The translations under genes were made by a program, and so were the position numbers. This document shows positions 33,010 to 45,404 of a DNA stretch of 64,000 nucleotides, piece by piece; the stretch's first letter is position 1, and each line of letters begins with the position of its first letter. The notes beneath the pieces are model-generated. The model did not search any database. It was not told the origin of the DNA and saw only the letters and a list, made by a program, of their open reading frames with translations. The stretch lies in assembly GCF_000001635.26 (NCBI RefSeq), contig NC_000081.6, positions 7,673,501 to 7,737,500 on the forward strand. Direction: 5' to 3'. This DNA is from Mus musculus (Eukaryota > Chordata > Mammalia > Rodentia > Muridae).

Positions 33010-34540
33010 TCTTCACTGAATTGAGGTCAACAGTAGAAAATGGGATGTCATCAAACTAACACATAGCAAAGGAAACAATCAACCAAGTGAAAGGGAATCC
33101 CACAGAGGAGGACAGCATCTTTGCCATCTGTACATCTGGTAGAAAGTTAATATCCAGAATATATAAGAACTAAACACAGTCAGGAAAACAGGAACAAATG
33201 AACAATTGAAAAACTGGGCAATGGGATCTGAACAAAGAATTCTCAAAAGGATAAATAAAAATTGCCAAGAAATGTTTTTAAATGTGCTCAATATTTATAG
33301 CAGTAATAGAAATGCAAATGAAAACTACTTGGAGATTTCATTTTTCCTGAGTAAGAATGGCAAGGACCAAAGCATCAGACAAACATACTGATGTGGATAC
33401 AGGAAGGGCGACTCTCAGTCACTCCTGGTGGGACTGCAACCTCCTGTAGACATTAAGGAAATCAGGGTGGAGAATTCACAGAAAGCTAAAGGTTCATCTA
33501 CCATATAACCTAGCCAAGCACTCAACATCCATATTTGGATGAGTCAAGTTCACTGGCTCTCTATTCACAATAGCTAGGAAATAGAAACAAGCTACATATC
33601 CTTCAACTGATGAATGGATAAGGGAAATGTGATATTCATACACTCTGGAATTATAGGCAGCTGTAAACAAAGTGAGATCAAGAAATTGAAGGTAAATAGG
33701 TGGAACTAAAATTCATTATACTGAGAGAGTTAACTTAAGCCCCAAACCATAAATGTCATGGGTATCTTATTTGTGGCTAGTAGCTCTGGATCTTTAGATG
33801 TCAGTATAGGGTTGAGAATCCTATGGTCAATTGTTCTCTGCACTGGCATCCATTGTGGATTTTTGTTATAGTCTCTGCTGCAAAAAGAAGCTTCTTTAAT
33901 GAGAGGGGAAATTTCCACTTATCCATAACCATAAGGATAAATAAATTATTGAGAATAAAATGTTGGCCTAGGAAAGTGGCAATAGTAGGCTCCTCTAGGG
34001 TCCATGGGTAGTTGGCTAGGTTTATAGTCTCAGGTGTGAATTCCCTCCTTTTGAATGGCCCTTAAGCTCAACCAGTCAGTTGCTTATTAATTTCAAGATA
34101 AAAATGCCATGATTTCACCACTGGGAACATCTTACCATCCAAGCATCGCTGGGGCCCATAGGCTGGGTAGGTACTGGTTGCTTTTTCTTCCCCAGCAGCT
34201 TGCACAGATGCTTTGCTCCTGAGAGCAAGTTCTTGGGAGGAGATGTGCAGTTCAGTTCCATCTCTGTACCTCCAAGTCATGAGTGTGAAGTGTGTGATGT
34301 CATCAGTAATAGGCTCTTAGCCTCAAGTTCCAGGAGATAACAATGAGCACTGGCAACAGCCTATATTGTTTGGGGAGTCTCTTGGACTCCCATTACTAAC
34401 ACTCTTGAGTTGTTGGTCATGCCTGGCACTAGAGTTTCTGAGAAGTTGTCTATGGCTCCTAGGGACAGAATTATCACTGCAAGTGTTGTAAATTCATTCA
34501 GATTGTGTACACACACACACACACTTAAGTGCACATATAA
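33010..34540 (+). mobile_element. Older rodent L1 (Lx-like) ORF2 3' part and 3' UTR
   Basis: 33010-33720 is a decayed L1 ORF2 3' region: 'catctggtagaaagttaata', 'aacaaagaattctcaaaagg', 'cctggtgggactgcaacctc', 'gatgaatggataagg'. From about 33730 the sequence reads as a rodent L1 3' UTR, with 'gtttatagtctcaggtgtga' and 'cttccccagcagcttgcaca'. A homologous inverted copy lies at 45405-45800. All frames are broken. Confidence 0.7.
34508..34526 (+). repeat. Short (CA)n run
   Basis: Nine to ten CA units near the end of the old L1 3' region. Confidence 0.9.
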
Positions 34541-36042
34541 AATATAAGATCCTTAGTGTTATCTATCTCATCTCTTCCTGTCCCTCCATATTGTCCTCCC
34601 TCCCTCATTTCCAGAAAAATCCCATCTATCTCCCCATTTCCCCCATTATAACACCTGGCTACCACTCTCCCTCTCTCTAGAGTACCTCTGCTCACCACAT
34701 GGCCTCCTCCTACTTTCTTGTTTCTGTGGTTATTTTAGGTTGAGAAGTTGTAACAAAATTAAAGGTAAGAACGAAAGGACCTATAAAGAAACAGGCGTGA
34801 TCCGGGCCTCTCTGCCTCTCAGAGGCTCCCTTTGGGTTCTCAGAATGCAAGCATCTCAGGCTCACCATGACCTTTTAGTTATTTCCTTTAGTATCAGCTC
34901 ACATCCAACAAGCCAAAACATGTCATTCTTGGCACCCCACAATTCTCCCCAGCCTGTGTGAATTTTAATTTTGGTATGACATCCCTGAAATATTTCTATT
35001 ATAAAACACATCACCTTTCCCGAAGGAGATTCTAATCAAGATGCAGAAGAAAACAATTATGGGGTTATTCGAACAAGAAATACACGGCAGGTCATAAACA
35101 TAAATCTAGTTAATCAAAAGAAAAATAAAATTTAATGGGGACAAAAAGGAAAAACAATACAAGGACTCCTTGTCTGTAGAGGAAATAAGAAGCCCCTCCA
35201 CTCCATTTCCAACTTGCATCCAACACCCTGCCCTGCAACACAGGGGTATGCTTTGGTGAGACTTCACTTGGACCACTTCTAGCAAGTAAAGAGAGTTCAT
35301 GAAGGGACAAACTGATGACCTGGCTCTGAGCGAATAAACGCTCTGATTTGTGATGTTTGCTCAACTCCAATGGAATGAAAACTCCCACTGTCCACCTATT
35401 TCAAATTACCAACAGTTTCATAACTGGCCATTGACATTCCTGAACATATGAGCTAGCTCCTGTACACGCTGCGTGCCCTGAATGTGAGCAGCTGCTGCTC
35501 CAACCCTAGCTCGCCATCAGTAGGTAAGGAACAGAGCCTTTGGATGGAGCTGGATAAACCTTGAGACCCCAAGCTAGCACATCAGTGATGGTGTGCTTCT
35601 TCATTGCTGTAAAGAACCCGAGGGTGGGATCCACTCAATGGCTTTGGGAGTGGACTCAAGAAGAGGTGTACAGGAAGAAAGCAGGACTCCAATGGGCATT
35701 GTCCAGACACTGCTGAGCAGAAAAGGGGGGGGGGAGGTGATCACAGTGAGTCTGTGGGTACAGAGGAGAGAAAGGGGGCTTATAAAGGGAAAGATGGGGG
35801 CTAAGAGGTGAAGGAAATACAGCATAGGGAAGCGTCCTCATAGAGGAGCCAAGTATAACTGACTTCTTTCACAGCTTTACCTTCAACCCACCTGTCTGTG
35901 TGCTGCTGAGCTCTCTGAGAAGTCCCACTTAGTTTTCAAGAGAGGCAGCCATAGAGAAAAGTCTCTGTCCAGCGACCTGCCCCTAACCCTGAGAACCTCA
36001 ATCACACCAGAGTGAACTCAAGGGCTAAGGCAAAGTCACCCA
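34541..36042. other. Unannotated stretch with a G10 run
   Basis: Pyrimidine-rich at 34570-34680, otherwise unique. G10 at 35725-35734. Frames at 35593-35841 on both strands span the G-run and carry no domain. Confidence 0.4.
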
Positions 36043-36160
36043 GCATGCCACTCAGGAGGGTAAAACAGGAGGACTGACTACAAAGACTTACTACAAGGCC
36101 AGCTTAAAGTACAGAGTGAGTTCCTGAATTACACTCTGTCTAAAGGAAAAAAAAATAAGA
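36043..36160 (+). repeat. Partial B1-like SINE
   Basis: 'catgccactcaggagggtaa', 'gccagcttaaagtacagagt', 'gagttcctgaattacactct' then an A-rich tail. 5'-truncated and diverged. Confidence 0.6.
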
Positions 36161-36830
36161 ATGTGAACTCAAGTTGATAGTACGTCTTTACACATATGGA
36201 ACAGTTTTGGGATGGGGAAAAACTTTTTAAAAGACCAGAGGGAAAAATGTCCCCAAAGCAACTTGGCTTTATGTTAATAGATTTGATGATCTGAGGGAAT
36301 GAGGAAAAAGTGACAAAAATAGGTCTTTGAATCCTAAGTCTTTTTTTTTTCCTTTAATAGGGATTTGCTATTTAATAAGTAAAGTTTCCTTTCCAGCCCC
36401 TGGGCCCAGGAACTGGACCCCACTTCTCTAGACACTCTAAAGAAAGTATGGCTCCCCCAGTTGCTTCTCAAGTGACTGCCCACTCACCCCGCCCCCATCA
36501 CACATGCCTTCCTCTTATTTTTAAAAGACATTTACTAGATAACTCAAGGAATAGAAGAATTGCTTTGAAAAGGACCTCTAAAAAATTTTAGTTACAGAAA
36601 GACATTTTCTTAAGACAGAAGTTACTATAAACTCCTAAGCACCTTATCTTTTGGGGGAAAAACTTCATCATACTAGCAGGTTGGTACTTCCTGTTTATGC
36701 ATCTATTTATAGAGACTGCCTTGTCATATTTAGAATCATTCAGTAGAAATCTATCTAAATACTGCATTCTACAAATTGTCTAGCTCATTTCATTTTTCCT
36801 GGTTATAACTTTTACTGAATTGGGTTTTTT
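36161..36830. other. Unannotated stretch, no gene seen
   Basis: AT-rich unique-looking sequence with a T10 run near 36342. No gene or repeat recognised. Confidence 0.4.
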
Positions 36831-36868
36831 AGAGACACAGAGAGAGAGAGAGAAAGAGAGAGAGAGAG

Positions 36869-36914
<46 letters not shown>
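36831..36914 (+). repeat. (GA)n microsatellite
   Basis: About 84 bp of GA units with a few interruptions, next to the B4 that follows. Confidence 0.97.
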
Positions 36915-36917
<3 letters not shown>

Positions 36918-36929
36918 CAGTATATATGC

Positions 36930-37217
36930 CAATATGCCAATGTATACATGCCATGGTGCAGGTGTGCAGGTCAGAGGACAACCTCAAGTGTTCATTCTCA
37001 TCTTCTGCCTTGTGTGATACAGGATGTCATTTTAGTCCCCCTTTGCAAGCTGGTCCAGACCTCCCAGGATTCTCCTGTCTCTACCTTGTCTTGCTATAGG
37101 AGCCCTAGGGTTAGAAACAGATGGGGCTGTGCCTAGTTTTCTCAGGACTAAAACTCAGGTCCTCATGCTTGTACTGTAAGTGTTTTCCCCACGGAACCAA
37201 CTCCTCTGTGCCAACTT
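36930..37217 (-). repeat. B4-type SINE
   Basis: 'gtgtgcaggtcagaggacaa', a degraded B1-like section ('caggattctcctgtctctac'), then tRNA-like 'ggactaaaactcaggtcctc' and 'ccacggaaccaactcctctg'. Reverse orientation. Confidence 0.7.
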
Positions 37218-37486
37218 GTCTTTAATATAGAAAGTTTAAATTTAAAAAATTTTATCAGCAAAATGAATGAAAAGTGAATGAACAAATGTGCCTATCAAAT
37301 ACTCATCTCTTCTCTCATATTCCCTACTCCTGTTCTAAGAATCCCTAGTCTCTCATTCTGACTGAGCTGCTGGGATGTTAATCTGAAGTAGATTTAGCCA
37401 TGTACTATTGCCAGGTCTACTGGTATTTTAAAGAACCTGTTTGCGAACCTTCCTACTATAAGTGGTATAGTTTTCAAGGTTCACTC

Positions 37487-37490
<4 letters not shown>

Positions 37491-37570
<80 letters not shown>
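37491..37570 (+). repeat. (AT)19(AG)21 compound microsatellite
   Basis: 38 bp of perfect AT then 42 bp of perfect AG without interruption, followed by gagg/ggag purines to about 37593. Confidence 0.98.
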
Positions 37571-37573
<3 letters not shown>

Positions 37574-37593
37574 GGTGGAGGGAGGGGGAGAGA

Positions 37594-38109
37594 GAGTCAT
37601 ATTTTAAGGAATTTGCCTACTCCGTTGATGCAGCTGGCAAGTCACTTTTGTCAGGTAGACCAGTAGGCTAGAAACTTGACAGTAATTGATACTGCAATTC
37701 TTGAGGTAGAATATCTTCTCATAGAAACCTCAGTTCTTGCTCTTGTGGCTGTCATCAGATCAGATGAAGCCAATGGATAGCTTCAAGAGTTGTCTTCCTT
37801 AAAATAAACTGATGGCAGATTTCAAGCACATCCACAAAACACCTTCTTAGCCATATCAGGAGTAGTGTTGAACCAAGTAGTGTGGTTCAGTGGGAACATG
37901 CTCAACAACTCCCTATCTCTAGTCCCGAATTATTCTACCACGTATGTACCCCACCCCAGGGTCTGTAGCTGAATTAGTTTGCGAGTTGCTACATTAGGCC
38001 ACATCACATTTACTCTCTGTGGTTCATTTCTCCCTGTCTCATTATGAAGAATGGCTCCGGCTTTTCTGGAGGCTCTGTCTCGCTCATCTTTTATCTTCAT
38101 TTATGTCTG
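37594..38109. other. Unannotated stretch, no gene seen
   Basis: Unique-looking sequence, nothing recognised. Confidence 0.4.
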
Positions 38110-38302
38110 GGTCCATAGGGACAAATTCAGAGAGGAAAGAGGAGGGTGATCACATGCCACAGAGCACATTTTAAAGTCAGAGGACAGCTTGTGGGAGTCT
38201 ATCCTTTCCTCTTGCTGTGCGAGTCCTAAGGATCACACTCAAGTTGTCAGGCTTGAAGTCACGTGGCTTTACCCACTGAGCCCCAATTCATCTCCTTTTA
38301 AA
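38110..38302 (-). repeat. B3A-type SINE
   Basis: 'aaagtcagaggacagcttgt', 'gggagtctatcctttcctct', 'gatcacactcaagttgtcag', 'ctttacccactgagcccc'. Reverse B3A landmarks. Confidence 0.65.
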
Positions 38303-38974
38303 TCACTGTAATAGGCAACATTGTTTTCTTACATGTCATTAAACTCTATTACTGAAGTAAGAAAGATCCATCTCATCCTGTTTAAGTAATTAAGAAAAGA
38401 AAGGTGGGGAGCTAGAAGAAGGAAGCAAACATCGTAGATTATTACAGCCATCCTGGAAAACTAGCCTACCATGATAACTGCTCCATTGCCAAGCTCTCCA
38501 CTGCCTCCACAGAGCCAATGGGACGCCGTGTGCCCTCCTCCTGTGGAACTGATGTCAAAAATATGTGAGTATAGAATGTGCTAGGAAGTTGGGGTGGTAT
38601 GCATGACAGACACAGCACATAGGGTAGCCCTGCCTAATAAGATGGCACCTTCAAAAGCCTGAACATTACCACAGGCCATCACCTAAGGGTAGATGCAAAT
38701 TCTCAAACTGGGTGGAGCCTGTGTTCATCTAAGCTGGGAAGGGGTTTCCTGGTGTTGAATACAAGAGTAGACTATGTACAGCCCTATCAGATGTGCAGTT
38801 GCTAGATGCTCTGGGATATTTTTTCTATAAACTCAGATAGGAATATGAGTTCTTAAGACCCAAACCTTCCTATTGTCCAAAGAGAAGGAGACACACAGGT
38901 TTTCTGAATTACTTTATGAATTATTGTATGTCATGTCAAAGGATAACAAAAAGCTCTTTTTAAAACTTGTTTTT
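38303..38974. other. Unannotated stretch, no gene seen
   Basis: Unique-looking sequence without recognisable ORFs or repeats. Confidence 0.4.
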
Positions 38975-39173
38975 AATTATGCATATCTGTATCTGTATGC
39001 ATGCACACATTTGTGCAGTGCCTGAGGAGTCCAAAAGAGGGCACTAGATGCCCCTCAGAGCTGGAGCTACAGGCAGTTGTGAGCCATACACGTGAGTGCT
39101 AGGAGCCAACTTCCAGTCCTCTATAAGAGCACTATACACTCTTAACCACTGAGCTATCTCTCCATCTATAGGT
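38975..39173 (-). repeat. B3 SINE
   Basis: 'cctgaggagtccaaaagagg', 'gagctggagctacaggcagt', 'ttaaccactgagctatctct'. Reverse B3, moderately diverged. Confidence 0.8.
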
Positions 39174-40734
39174 GCCAGCTTTTATGGTTAATGTGTTGAC
39201 TGGATGGCACAGGAGGTAGCCATGACAAGGCCAGACAAAGCCAGCAGGCTTGGTCTGGAATCCCCTCTCACCTGTGTGGTAATCCCATTCCTAAGATGCA
39301 CCATCCTTTGTTAGGCTTGTTAAATGACTCAATAGCACCCCATTTAGCTTCTAAAGGTATCTTCTTGGCATGCATTTAAAGAAACATTAAGTTTTCAACA
39401 ATCCCATTTACACACACTCATAGATGCCAGTGCTTTAAGTCTCCCAGAGTATCACTAGCAGAAGGCGCTGGAAATCATCCTTAGGGAGAAAGCAAGAAAA
39501 AGAGCCAGCCTCTAGTGTTGCTCCTAGGACCACTCCCACTGGGCTTCTCTGAGCATTCAGGCATACTCCTACTTCCCAGAGCACACAGCCTAGCTACCTC
39601 CTAATCCCACTGACTGCAGCTCCAGGCAGTTCAGACAGCAACAAGCGCTCGAGAGCTGCAGAAGCCCTGGATTTCAGGCCTTGCCTTAGGTTCTGGTGAG
39701 TGCCCAAATTGGAAGCTTAGCTTAAAGAGGGAGGGAGGGGGAAGAGGGAGTCAACCCTTCCATTTGACACCAAAGTCTAATAAAGGAAGTATAGAGCCAG
39801 TGGGTGCTAGTCCAGACTCGAACTTCCTCTCCCTTGCTCAGCCTGGGGCTAAACTCAAAGGCCTAATTACCACCATTCACATTCCAAGTGCCTTAGCAAC
39901 ACTGAAGCTGCCTCGAGCAGCAGGTGGAGCTAAACTAGCAATAAAACCCAAGGTACAGCAGCAGATTAAGTCTCTAATCCATCAGCTACCAGCGGGATGG
40001 CCTGGGTAAGGCTCTGAATAAAGCATGAATGATAACACTGAACCCAGGCTGCTGAAACAAGGAGTGTATGATACAAGAGCCCCTGGAATTTTCTAGTCCA
40101 GACACTATAGAGAATCGCTTCTACTTGTACAGGTATTGATCATGTAGTCTTTATGATTTCTATTCTATGCCTGCCTTTCTATCTTGAAGGTGCTCATTGG
40201 CCAGCTAAGGCCCACCCTCCAAGTATACCTAATTCCTAGAGATAGCAAAAGCTGACATTGCACGCCATGTTTCCTATGCAACCAAGAAACCCTCCTTTAC
40301 TCTCATCCATCTGACCCCCACCTGCCACGTCGGTTCTGCTCCTAACCTAAATCACTGCAGCCCCCCCCCCAAAATTATAGCCCAGTGCCTACCAAAATGA
40401 TTCAAACTTATCAACTCTAAACAGTTGACCATGCCCTGTCGCTCTTCAGGCTGTTTTCCCCCTCACATTCTGCCTCTTGACCCATCCTGGTGCTTCTTCT
40501 CCATGTGGCTGCGTGTGCTTTCATGTATCTCCTCTTCTTGAAAGTCATTCTAAGATCTTCTTTCAATATCATTTACCCCTCACCTTTCCTATTACAAAGG
40601 AAACACCCTTACTGCCTATCACTCACTGTTCACGATCAAAACTCGAGAACCAATTAACTTTAGAAATTTTACTACTCAAATCAACACTTAAATATTTGTA
40701 CCTAGCAAAGGATATTTGAATAGAAACCCCAAAA
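39174..40734. other. Unique stretch with an exon/enhancer-like block
   Basis: 39580-40020 is repeat-free and comparatively GC-rich. It has donor-like ttctg/gtgagt (cut at 39695/39696) and cctgg/gtaagg (40005/40006), a CAGGTG E-box and a TAATTA homeodomain core. A Lys/Pro-rich 81-codon frame (39764-40009) has no known domain. C10 near 40362. 40400-40600 is pyrimidine-rich and unassigned. Confidence 0.35.
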
Positions 40735-40948
40735 TGCTCAGACATTAAGAGCATTTGTTGCTTTTGTAGAGGACCTGGTTTCAGTTCCCAGCATACACAT
40801 GGTTGCTCACAACCAGTTATCATAACTCTAGTTATCTAGGGGATCTAACACTCTCTTCTGACTTCTGCAGACACAGGCATGCACATGATACACATACATA
40901 CACACAAGCAAAACACTCTGACAAATAAATTTAAAAAAAAATTTTTTT
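40735..40948 (+). repeat. B3 SINE
   Basis: 'gaggacctggtttcagttcc', 'catggttgctcacaaccagt', 'ctctcttctgacttctgcag', CA-rich section and an A/T tail. Head truncated. Confidence 0.8.
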
Positions 40949-41794
40949 TAAAGAAAAAGCCAAAGTCAACATAGAGACAAGTGTAACAGCTTAAAGGAAA
41001 GAGATCATGGCCAAACCTTAGATTCACACCAACCAGAGAACATACTCTCAAAAGTTACCTCTTGTAGTTTCTTCCAGACAGGAAGAAACCTGTAGCTGGT
41101 AGATACTGCCTTTCAGCCCTTTGCTTCAGATTGTATTGCCTCCCTCTCAGAAGCTCTGTCCAGCCTTATGTGCCAGCCCTTTTGCTGTAGTCATTTCAAC
41201 AGCCATGGTACTCAGAGCCATGTCTCTGGGAGACTTGTAGGGTGTTCATGAGAATCCACTCTTGGCCCACTTCAACTATCCAGCAGCTGCCTGAATATCC
41301 AGCTGACATAGCCCCAAGGGAATACATGGGGTGGGGGGCGGGGTGATTCTGGAGCTAACAGTTATGGCTAATGGCTGATGTCTTGTCATTCTTTAGTAAA
41401 TATTTGGAGACTATTAAGAAACCTACTCCAGAGGGCAGCCTTGCCATTGAGAGTTGGGCTAGACCAGCTGTGCTCCCCAATGGTTTTTGAACCTGCTACA
41501 GTTTTTGTTTAGTTTTTGTTGACTGTGTTATATATGGTTGGCTTTTTCTCAAGAACTGGAAAATTTCTAAAGAATTCTCCATTTCCCATCAGATACCAAA
41601 AAAAAAAATGTGTTTCCAATTTTGGTTATTTATTTACTTGACTCATATTTGATTTGTTCAATGCTTGTTTTATTGTCCTTCACTAGGTTCATGACAGGAG
41701 TGTGTGCCTGGTAGACAGAGGTCTTTGTTACTCCTAAGACACCGTGACATGGAATGAGTGTAAACTTAAAACTCACAACTCCTGGGGTTTCTGT
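40949..41794. other. Unannotated stretch, no gene seen
   Basis: Unique-looking. G-rich run near 41329-41342. 41620-41710 may be an L2 trace. Confidence 0.35.
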
Positions 41795-41925
41795 CATATT
41801 ATATAGTTATATTGAGTAAATCGCCTAGTATCCCTCCATAGGGTTGAGATTAAATAACATTAAATAACATGTATAAAATACTTACCAGAGTTACAGGTAC
41901 ATATAGATGTTTGAAAAATTATACT
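41795..41925 (+). repeat. MIR-type SINE, 3' part
   Basis: 'cctccatagggttgagatta', 'aataacatgtataaaatact' and 'acagagttacaggtacatat'-like decay match the MIR 3' half. The taaataacat word is duplicated in tandem. Confidence 0.5.
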
Positions 41926-42529
41926 TTTAAGTCCTTTTCTAAAAGGGCTTAAAATATGCAACAATTGGGGTCCTTAGCTTCAGGTCAATAGTAAACTGAT
42001 TAATAATTGGCTATTTGAAGGGATGTTAGCCAGGACTAGCCATTTATGTTGTCGTGACAAAAATCCCAATATCTCAATAGTTCAAAACAATAAATGTTTC
42101 TTTCTCACATTATATTAATAATTCATTGTTAGGAGCTCTGTTCCACCTCACCCCTGTTCAAAGACCCAGGCTAACAGAGACTTCACCACACGAACTATCA
42201 TACATTGTCTTGGGAGAGCAAGGTAAAGCATTTCATTCCTGGTCTTAAATATGCTTTAGCACAACTCCATTCACACACTAGCCAGACAGAGACACATGGT
42301 ATACACAATTTCAAAGGAACATGAAGATGATCTCCCTATACACCCAGAAGTAGAAGAACCAGATGCTGATGAAAGTGTTTGTGCCTCATGCAGAAGGAAC
42401 AGAAAGTTATCTAAGGCAGATAGAGGGGCTTCCATGTGCTAGTTCTGAGATCCCAGAGCTGGTGCTTCCTGGATTACTCAATGTTATCACTGTTAACAGG
42501 AAAGAAAAAGGGGGAGCCAGATGAGGTAG

Positions 42530-42790
42530 GAAATGGGAATGAGCTGGTGACAGATCATGGATCAAGGAATTTAGGCTTTATTCAGGTTTTACTATGTAGA
42601 TGATGGAGCAGCTGAAGAGGAAGATACATTGAAAGATTCTGTGCAAAGGAGTGACAGGGTCAGAATTACTTGCTCATCTATTCAATTGACCTTTTTTTGT
42701 TTGTTTGTTTCATGGATGTCTACTAAGCACAAAGCATTATTGTTGGAATACAGTGGGGAATAATCTCGCCATTTTAGAGTTCAAATTCTA
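42530..42790 (-). repeat. L2 LINE fragments
   Basis: In reverse L2 style: 'gtgacagatcatggatcaag', 'aatttaggctttattcaggt', 'gcaaaggagtgacagggtca'. These correspond to the L2 region around 'agatcatg...ggattttat...ggagtgacatgatc'. 42680-42760 adds a decayed 3' end. Confidence 0.55.
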
Positions 42791-43599
42791 ACATCAGGAA
42801 AGGCATTCCAACAGGGTGTGGGGATGAATTGGAAGAGGCTTGTTGAGATGGGAGGCAGAAATGCCAGGGAAGAAAGTATGGTTAACCACAGATGAGTAAT
42901 AATAGCATCAACCTGAACAATAGCAGTGGGGCTCAAGTGGAGGGGGCAGATGAAGGAAGTGTCAGAACTCAGTGAAAGAATAAAGAAGTATGGGGACTTA
43001 CTGATGACTCTGTTTCCTTCCCCCTTAGACTTGGATGTCAGTGCCATTTCCCAAGTCAGAACCCAGAAGCAGACATGGTTCTAAAGGATGGTGGGGTTTG
43101 CCAGTGATGAGCTGACTTTTCCCCCACAGGAATTCTGATGTATCTGGAATTCAGGTGGCTATACACTGAAAGAGTACACTTGGAAATAAACAGAAGGGAG
43201 GAACTAGCACAGTGGTACTCCTACACCACATAGTAGGGCATCAGGGGTATGGCAACTGCAAAAGTAGTAGCAGTTTGAGGAGATTGTTGGTGACTAATCA
43301 TTTGCATATTTCCTGAGCTTAAAATCTGAATCTACTGGAAAAGAAAAGGTACTATAAAGGATTCCATCCAAACATGTGCAGAAGCAGCGGAGTGTCGTGT
43401 TGATAAATGCTCTCCAAAGAAAAAGAAAGTTGTCACAAACAAACACAAAGACCCAACCTTGATAAATGTGTGTGCAGAACAGAAATTGTCATGGACCATA
43501 GAAAATACTTAAGGAAACAAAATGCTCTTGGAAACCAATAATAGTAGCTCATGAAACAATCACTGGGAAAACAGAACATTGATGTTAAAGACTTCCCCC
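42791..43599. other. Unannotated stretch, no gene seen
   Basis: Possibly more decayed ancient repeat. The minus frame at 42781-43047 is not convincing. Confidence 0.35.
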
Positions 43600-44705
43600 A
43601 GCAAGTATATAACAAAGCAAAGAAGATGAAAAGATTTTATTTTTTCAAAATATTGGACAATCAATTCTGGAAGACTGACTGCTGACTTTTAGAAATTCTA
43701 GAATGAGACTGGAGGAAATTATCAACAAACAGTCCCTCAAAAAATTCAAAACGTGCAGAGCAGTTTTCTAAAACACAAGGATCTTCCTTAGTAGTTATAT
43801 AGTGACCGCATGCAACCTTGCATCAGACAAAATAATGGTGAGATTGCATAACATCTAAAACTAAGATTCCTATGGCGAGAAACAAACTAACATCAATGGA
43901 CTGAGGAAGGGCCCTCTCTAAGAAAGAAACAAGAATCATGATTTTATCAGAAGGTGGATCACAGACTAAATAGCAGTATAAATCAAAGATTCCAGAAGAA
44001 ATCATTTGAGAAAATCTCTGTAAACTTAACTTAAGCAAAGATCTCTTTGACAAGGGACAAAATGCACAAACTGTTTTTTGTTTGTTTGTTTGTTTGTTTT
44101 TTGTTTTGTTTTGTTTTGTTTTTTTTTAAATAAATGTACTGGTCTAACGTGGCTTTGAAACACTGTCACCAGAATCTATACACAAATCAAAGCTTGTGAC
44201 AAGAGTCTCAGCAAGTGCATCTGGCATATGACTTGTACCCTTATACAGCATACTCCTTAAAGAAAATTAACGTTTAGAGGGTGAAACACAGACACTTTAC
44301 GAACCAGTGATTCATAAGCACAGGGAAGTGTTTGAAGAATTGCTTACTAAGAAATGCAAACTATTTCAAAGAGCTCACAAGGATGGCTAATATTTAAAAA
44401 GCTGATGGTGCAGCTACTCAGTCCCTAACAATAGAAACAATGGTTGCTGTCTCTGGGAAACTATCCAATCAGTAAGAGTATCTGTGACTTAGTCCCCAAT
44501 TCCAAACCTGAGAGAAAAGAATACAAATATTGTCTAAAAGACATGTACAAGAATGTTCACACCTTCATTCACAGTAAGCCACATCTGGAAAAAACCCAAA
44601 TATCTATGAAAAGAACAGATAAACTGTGGAATACAACACAGCATAAAAATAAATGGGCAACTAATATTCATAACAACATGGTAAATCTCAGACAAAAAAC
44701 ATGAA
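43600..44705 (+). mobile_element. Ancient L1M ORF2 3' remnant, interrupted
   Basis: 'gagaaaatctctgtaaactt', 'gcaaagatctctttgacaag' and, after the GTTT array, 'gtacaagaatgttcacacct', 'cattcacagtaagccacatc', 'aactgtggaatacaacacag' follow the ORF2 3' order of old mammalian L1. Start uncertain. No intact frame. Confidence 0.6.
44072..44128 (+). repeat. (GTTT)/(GTTTT) microsatellite
   Basis: gttt units changing to gtttt units, interrupting the L1M remnant. Confidence 0.95.
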
Positions 44706-44811
44706 TAGACTGGAGTTGAATAGCATCAAGATATTGCTAGCAAAGTCCATTAGCAAAATCAGGCAGGCTCAAAAGAATGGAATTTCATATTTGAATTAAG
44801 AGTAAAGCTTC

Positions 44812-44930
44812 CAACCACGCAGTGCACTCTTATAATCCAGCCACTCAGGGGGCAAAGGCAGGAAGGTCATGAGTTTGGAGACAATCTGGGCTACATAGTA
44901 AGACACTATTTGCAGACAAATTGAAGAAAA
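44812..44930 (+). repeat. B1F/PB1-type SINE
   Basis: 'ccaaccacgcagtgcactct', 'tataatccagccactcaggg', 'gaggcaggaaggtcatgagt'-like order, 'ctgggctacatagtaagaca'. Diverged plus-strand copy. Confidence 0.7.
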
Positions 44931-45176
44931 TAGGAAATAAAGTAATGAGTGAAATAACCCAGTGGCAGGGGGAAAAAAATCCCAAATATTCTATCTTGTT
45001 TGTAGATGTTCTTTCCAAATATTTAAATGTGAGTATATAACTTGAAGTAACCCCTAAAACCAAGCAAGGACAAAGGGACAATGAGATGGGGCATCTCTAG
45101 AGAGAGGTGATAGTAGGACATTGGGTACTATAAAGTGGGGATGGGAAAAACGGAGAGCTTCATATGAGAAGTGTAA

Positions 45177-45178
<2 letters not shown>

Positions 45179-45227
<49 letters not shown>
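45179..45227 (+). repeat. (GT)n microsatellite with GC-rich end
   Basis: About 24 perfect GT units followed by gcttgcgcgcacat, extending the alternating purine-pyrimidine character. Confidence 0.98.
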
Positions 45228-45229
<2 letters not shown>

Positions 45230-45404
45230 TGCGCGCACATATTTTAAATGGAGCCATGCAACATGGGGTGATAATGTTTTCCCCAAGGGCCACAGATGAT
45301 TTAGCAAAAGCCCCCGGGACAAGAATGGTAAATCTCTTTTTGAATTGTCATTCAGGGAAGACTAACGGGCTCTACAAACAAAACAGTCTATTGTCACTGC
45401 CCAT

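Noticed and set aside
42781..43047. 88-codon minus-strand frame with a hydrophobic core
   Set aside because: It overlaps sequence with decayed ancient-repeat character and has no domain.
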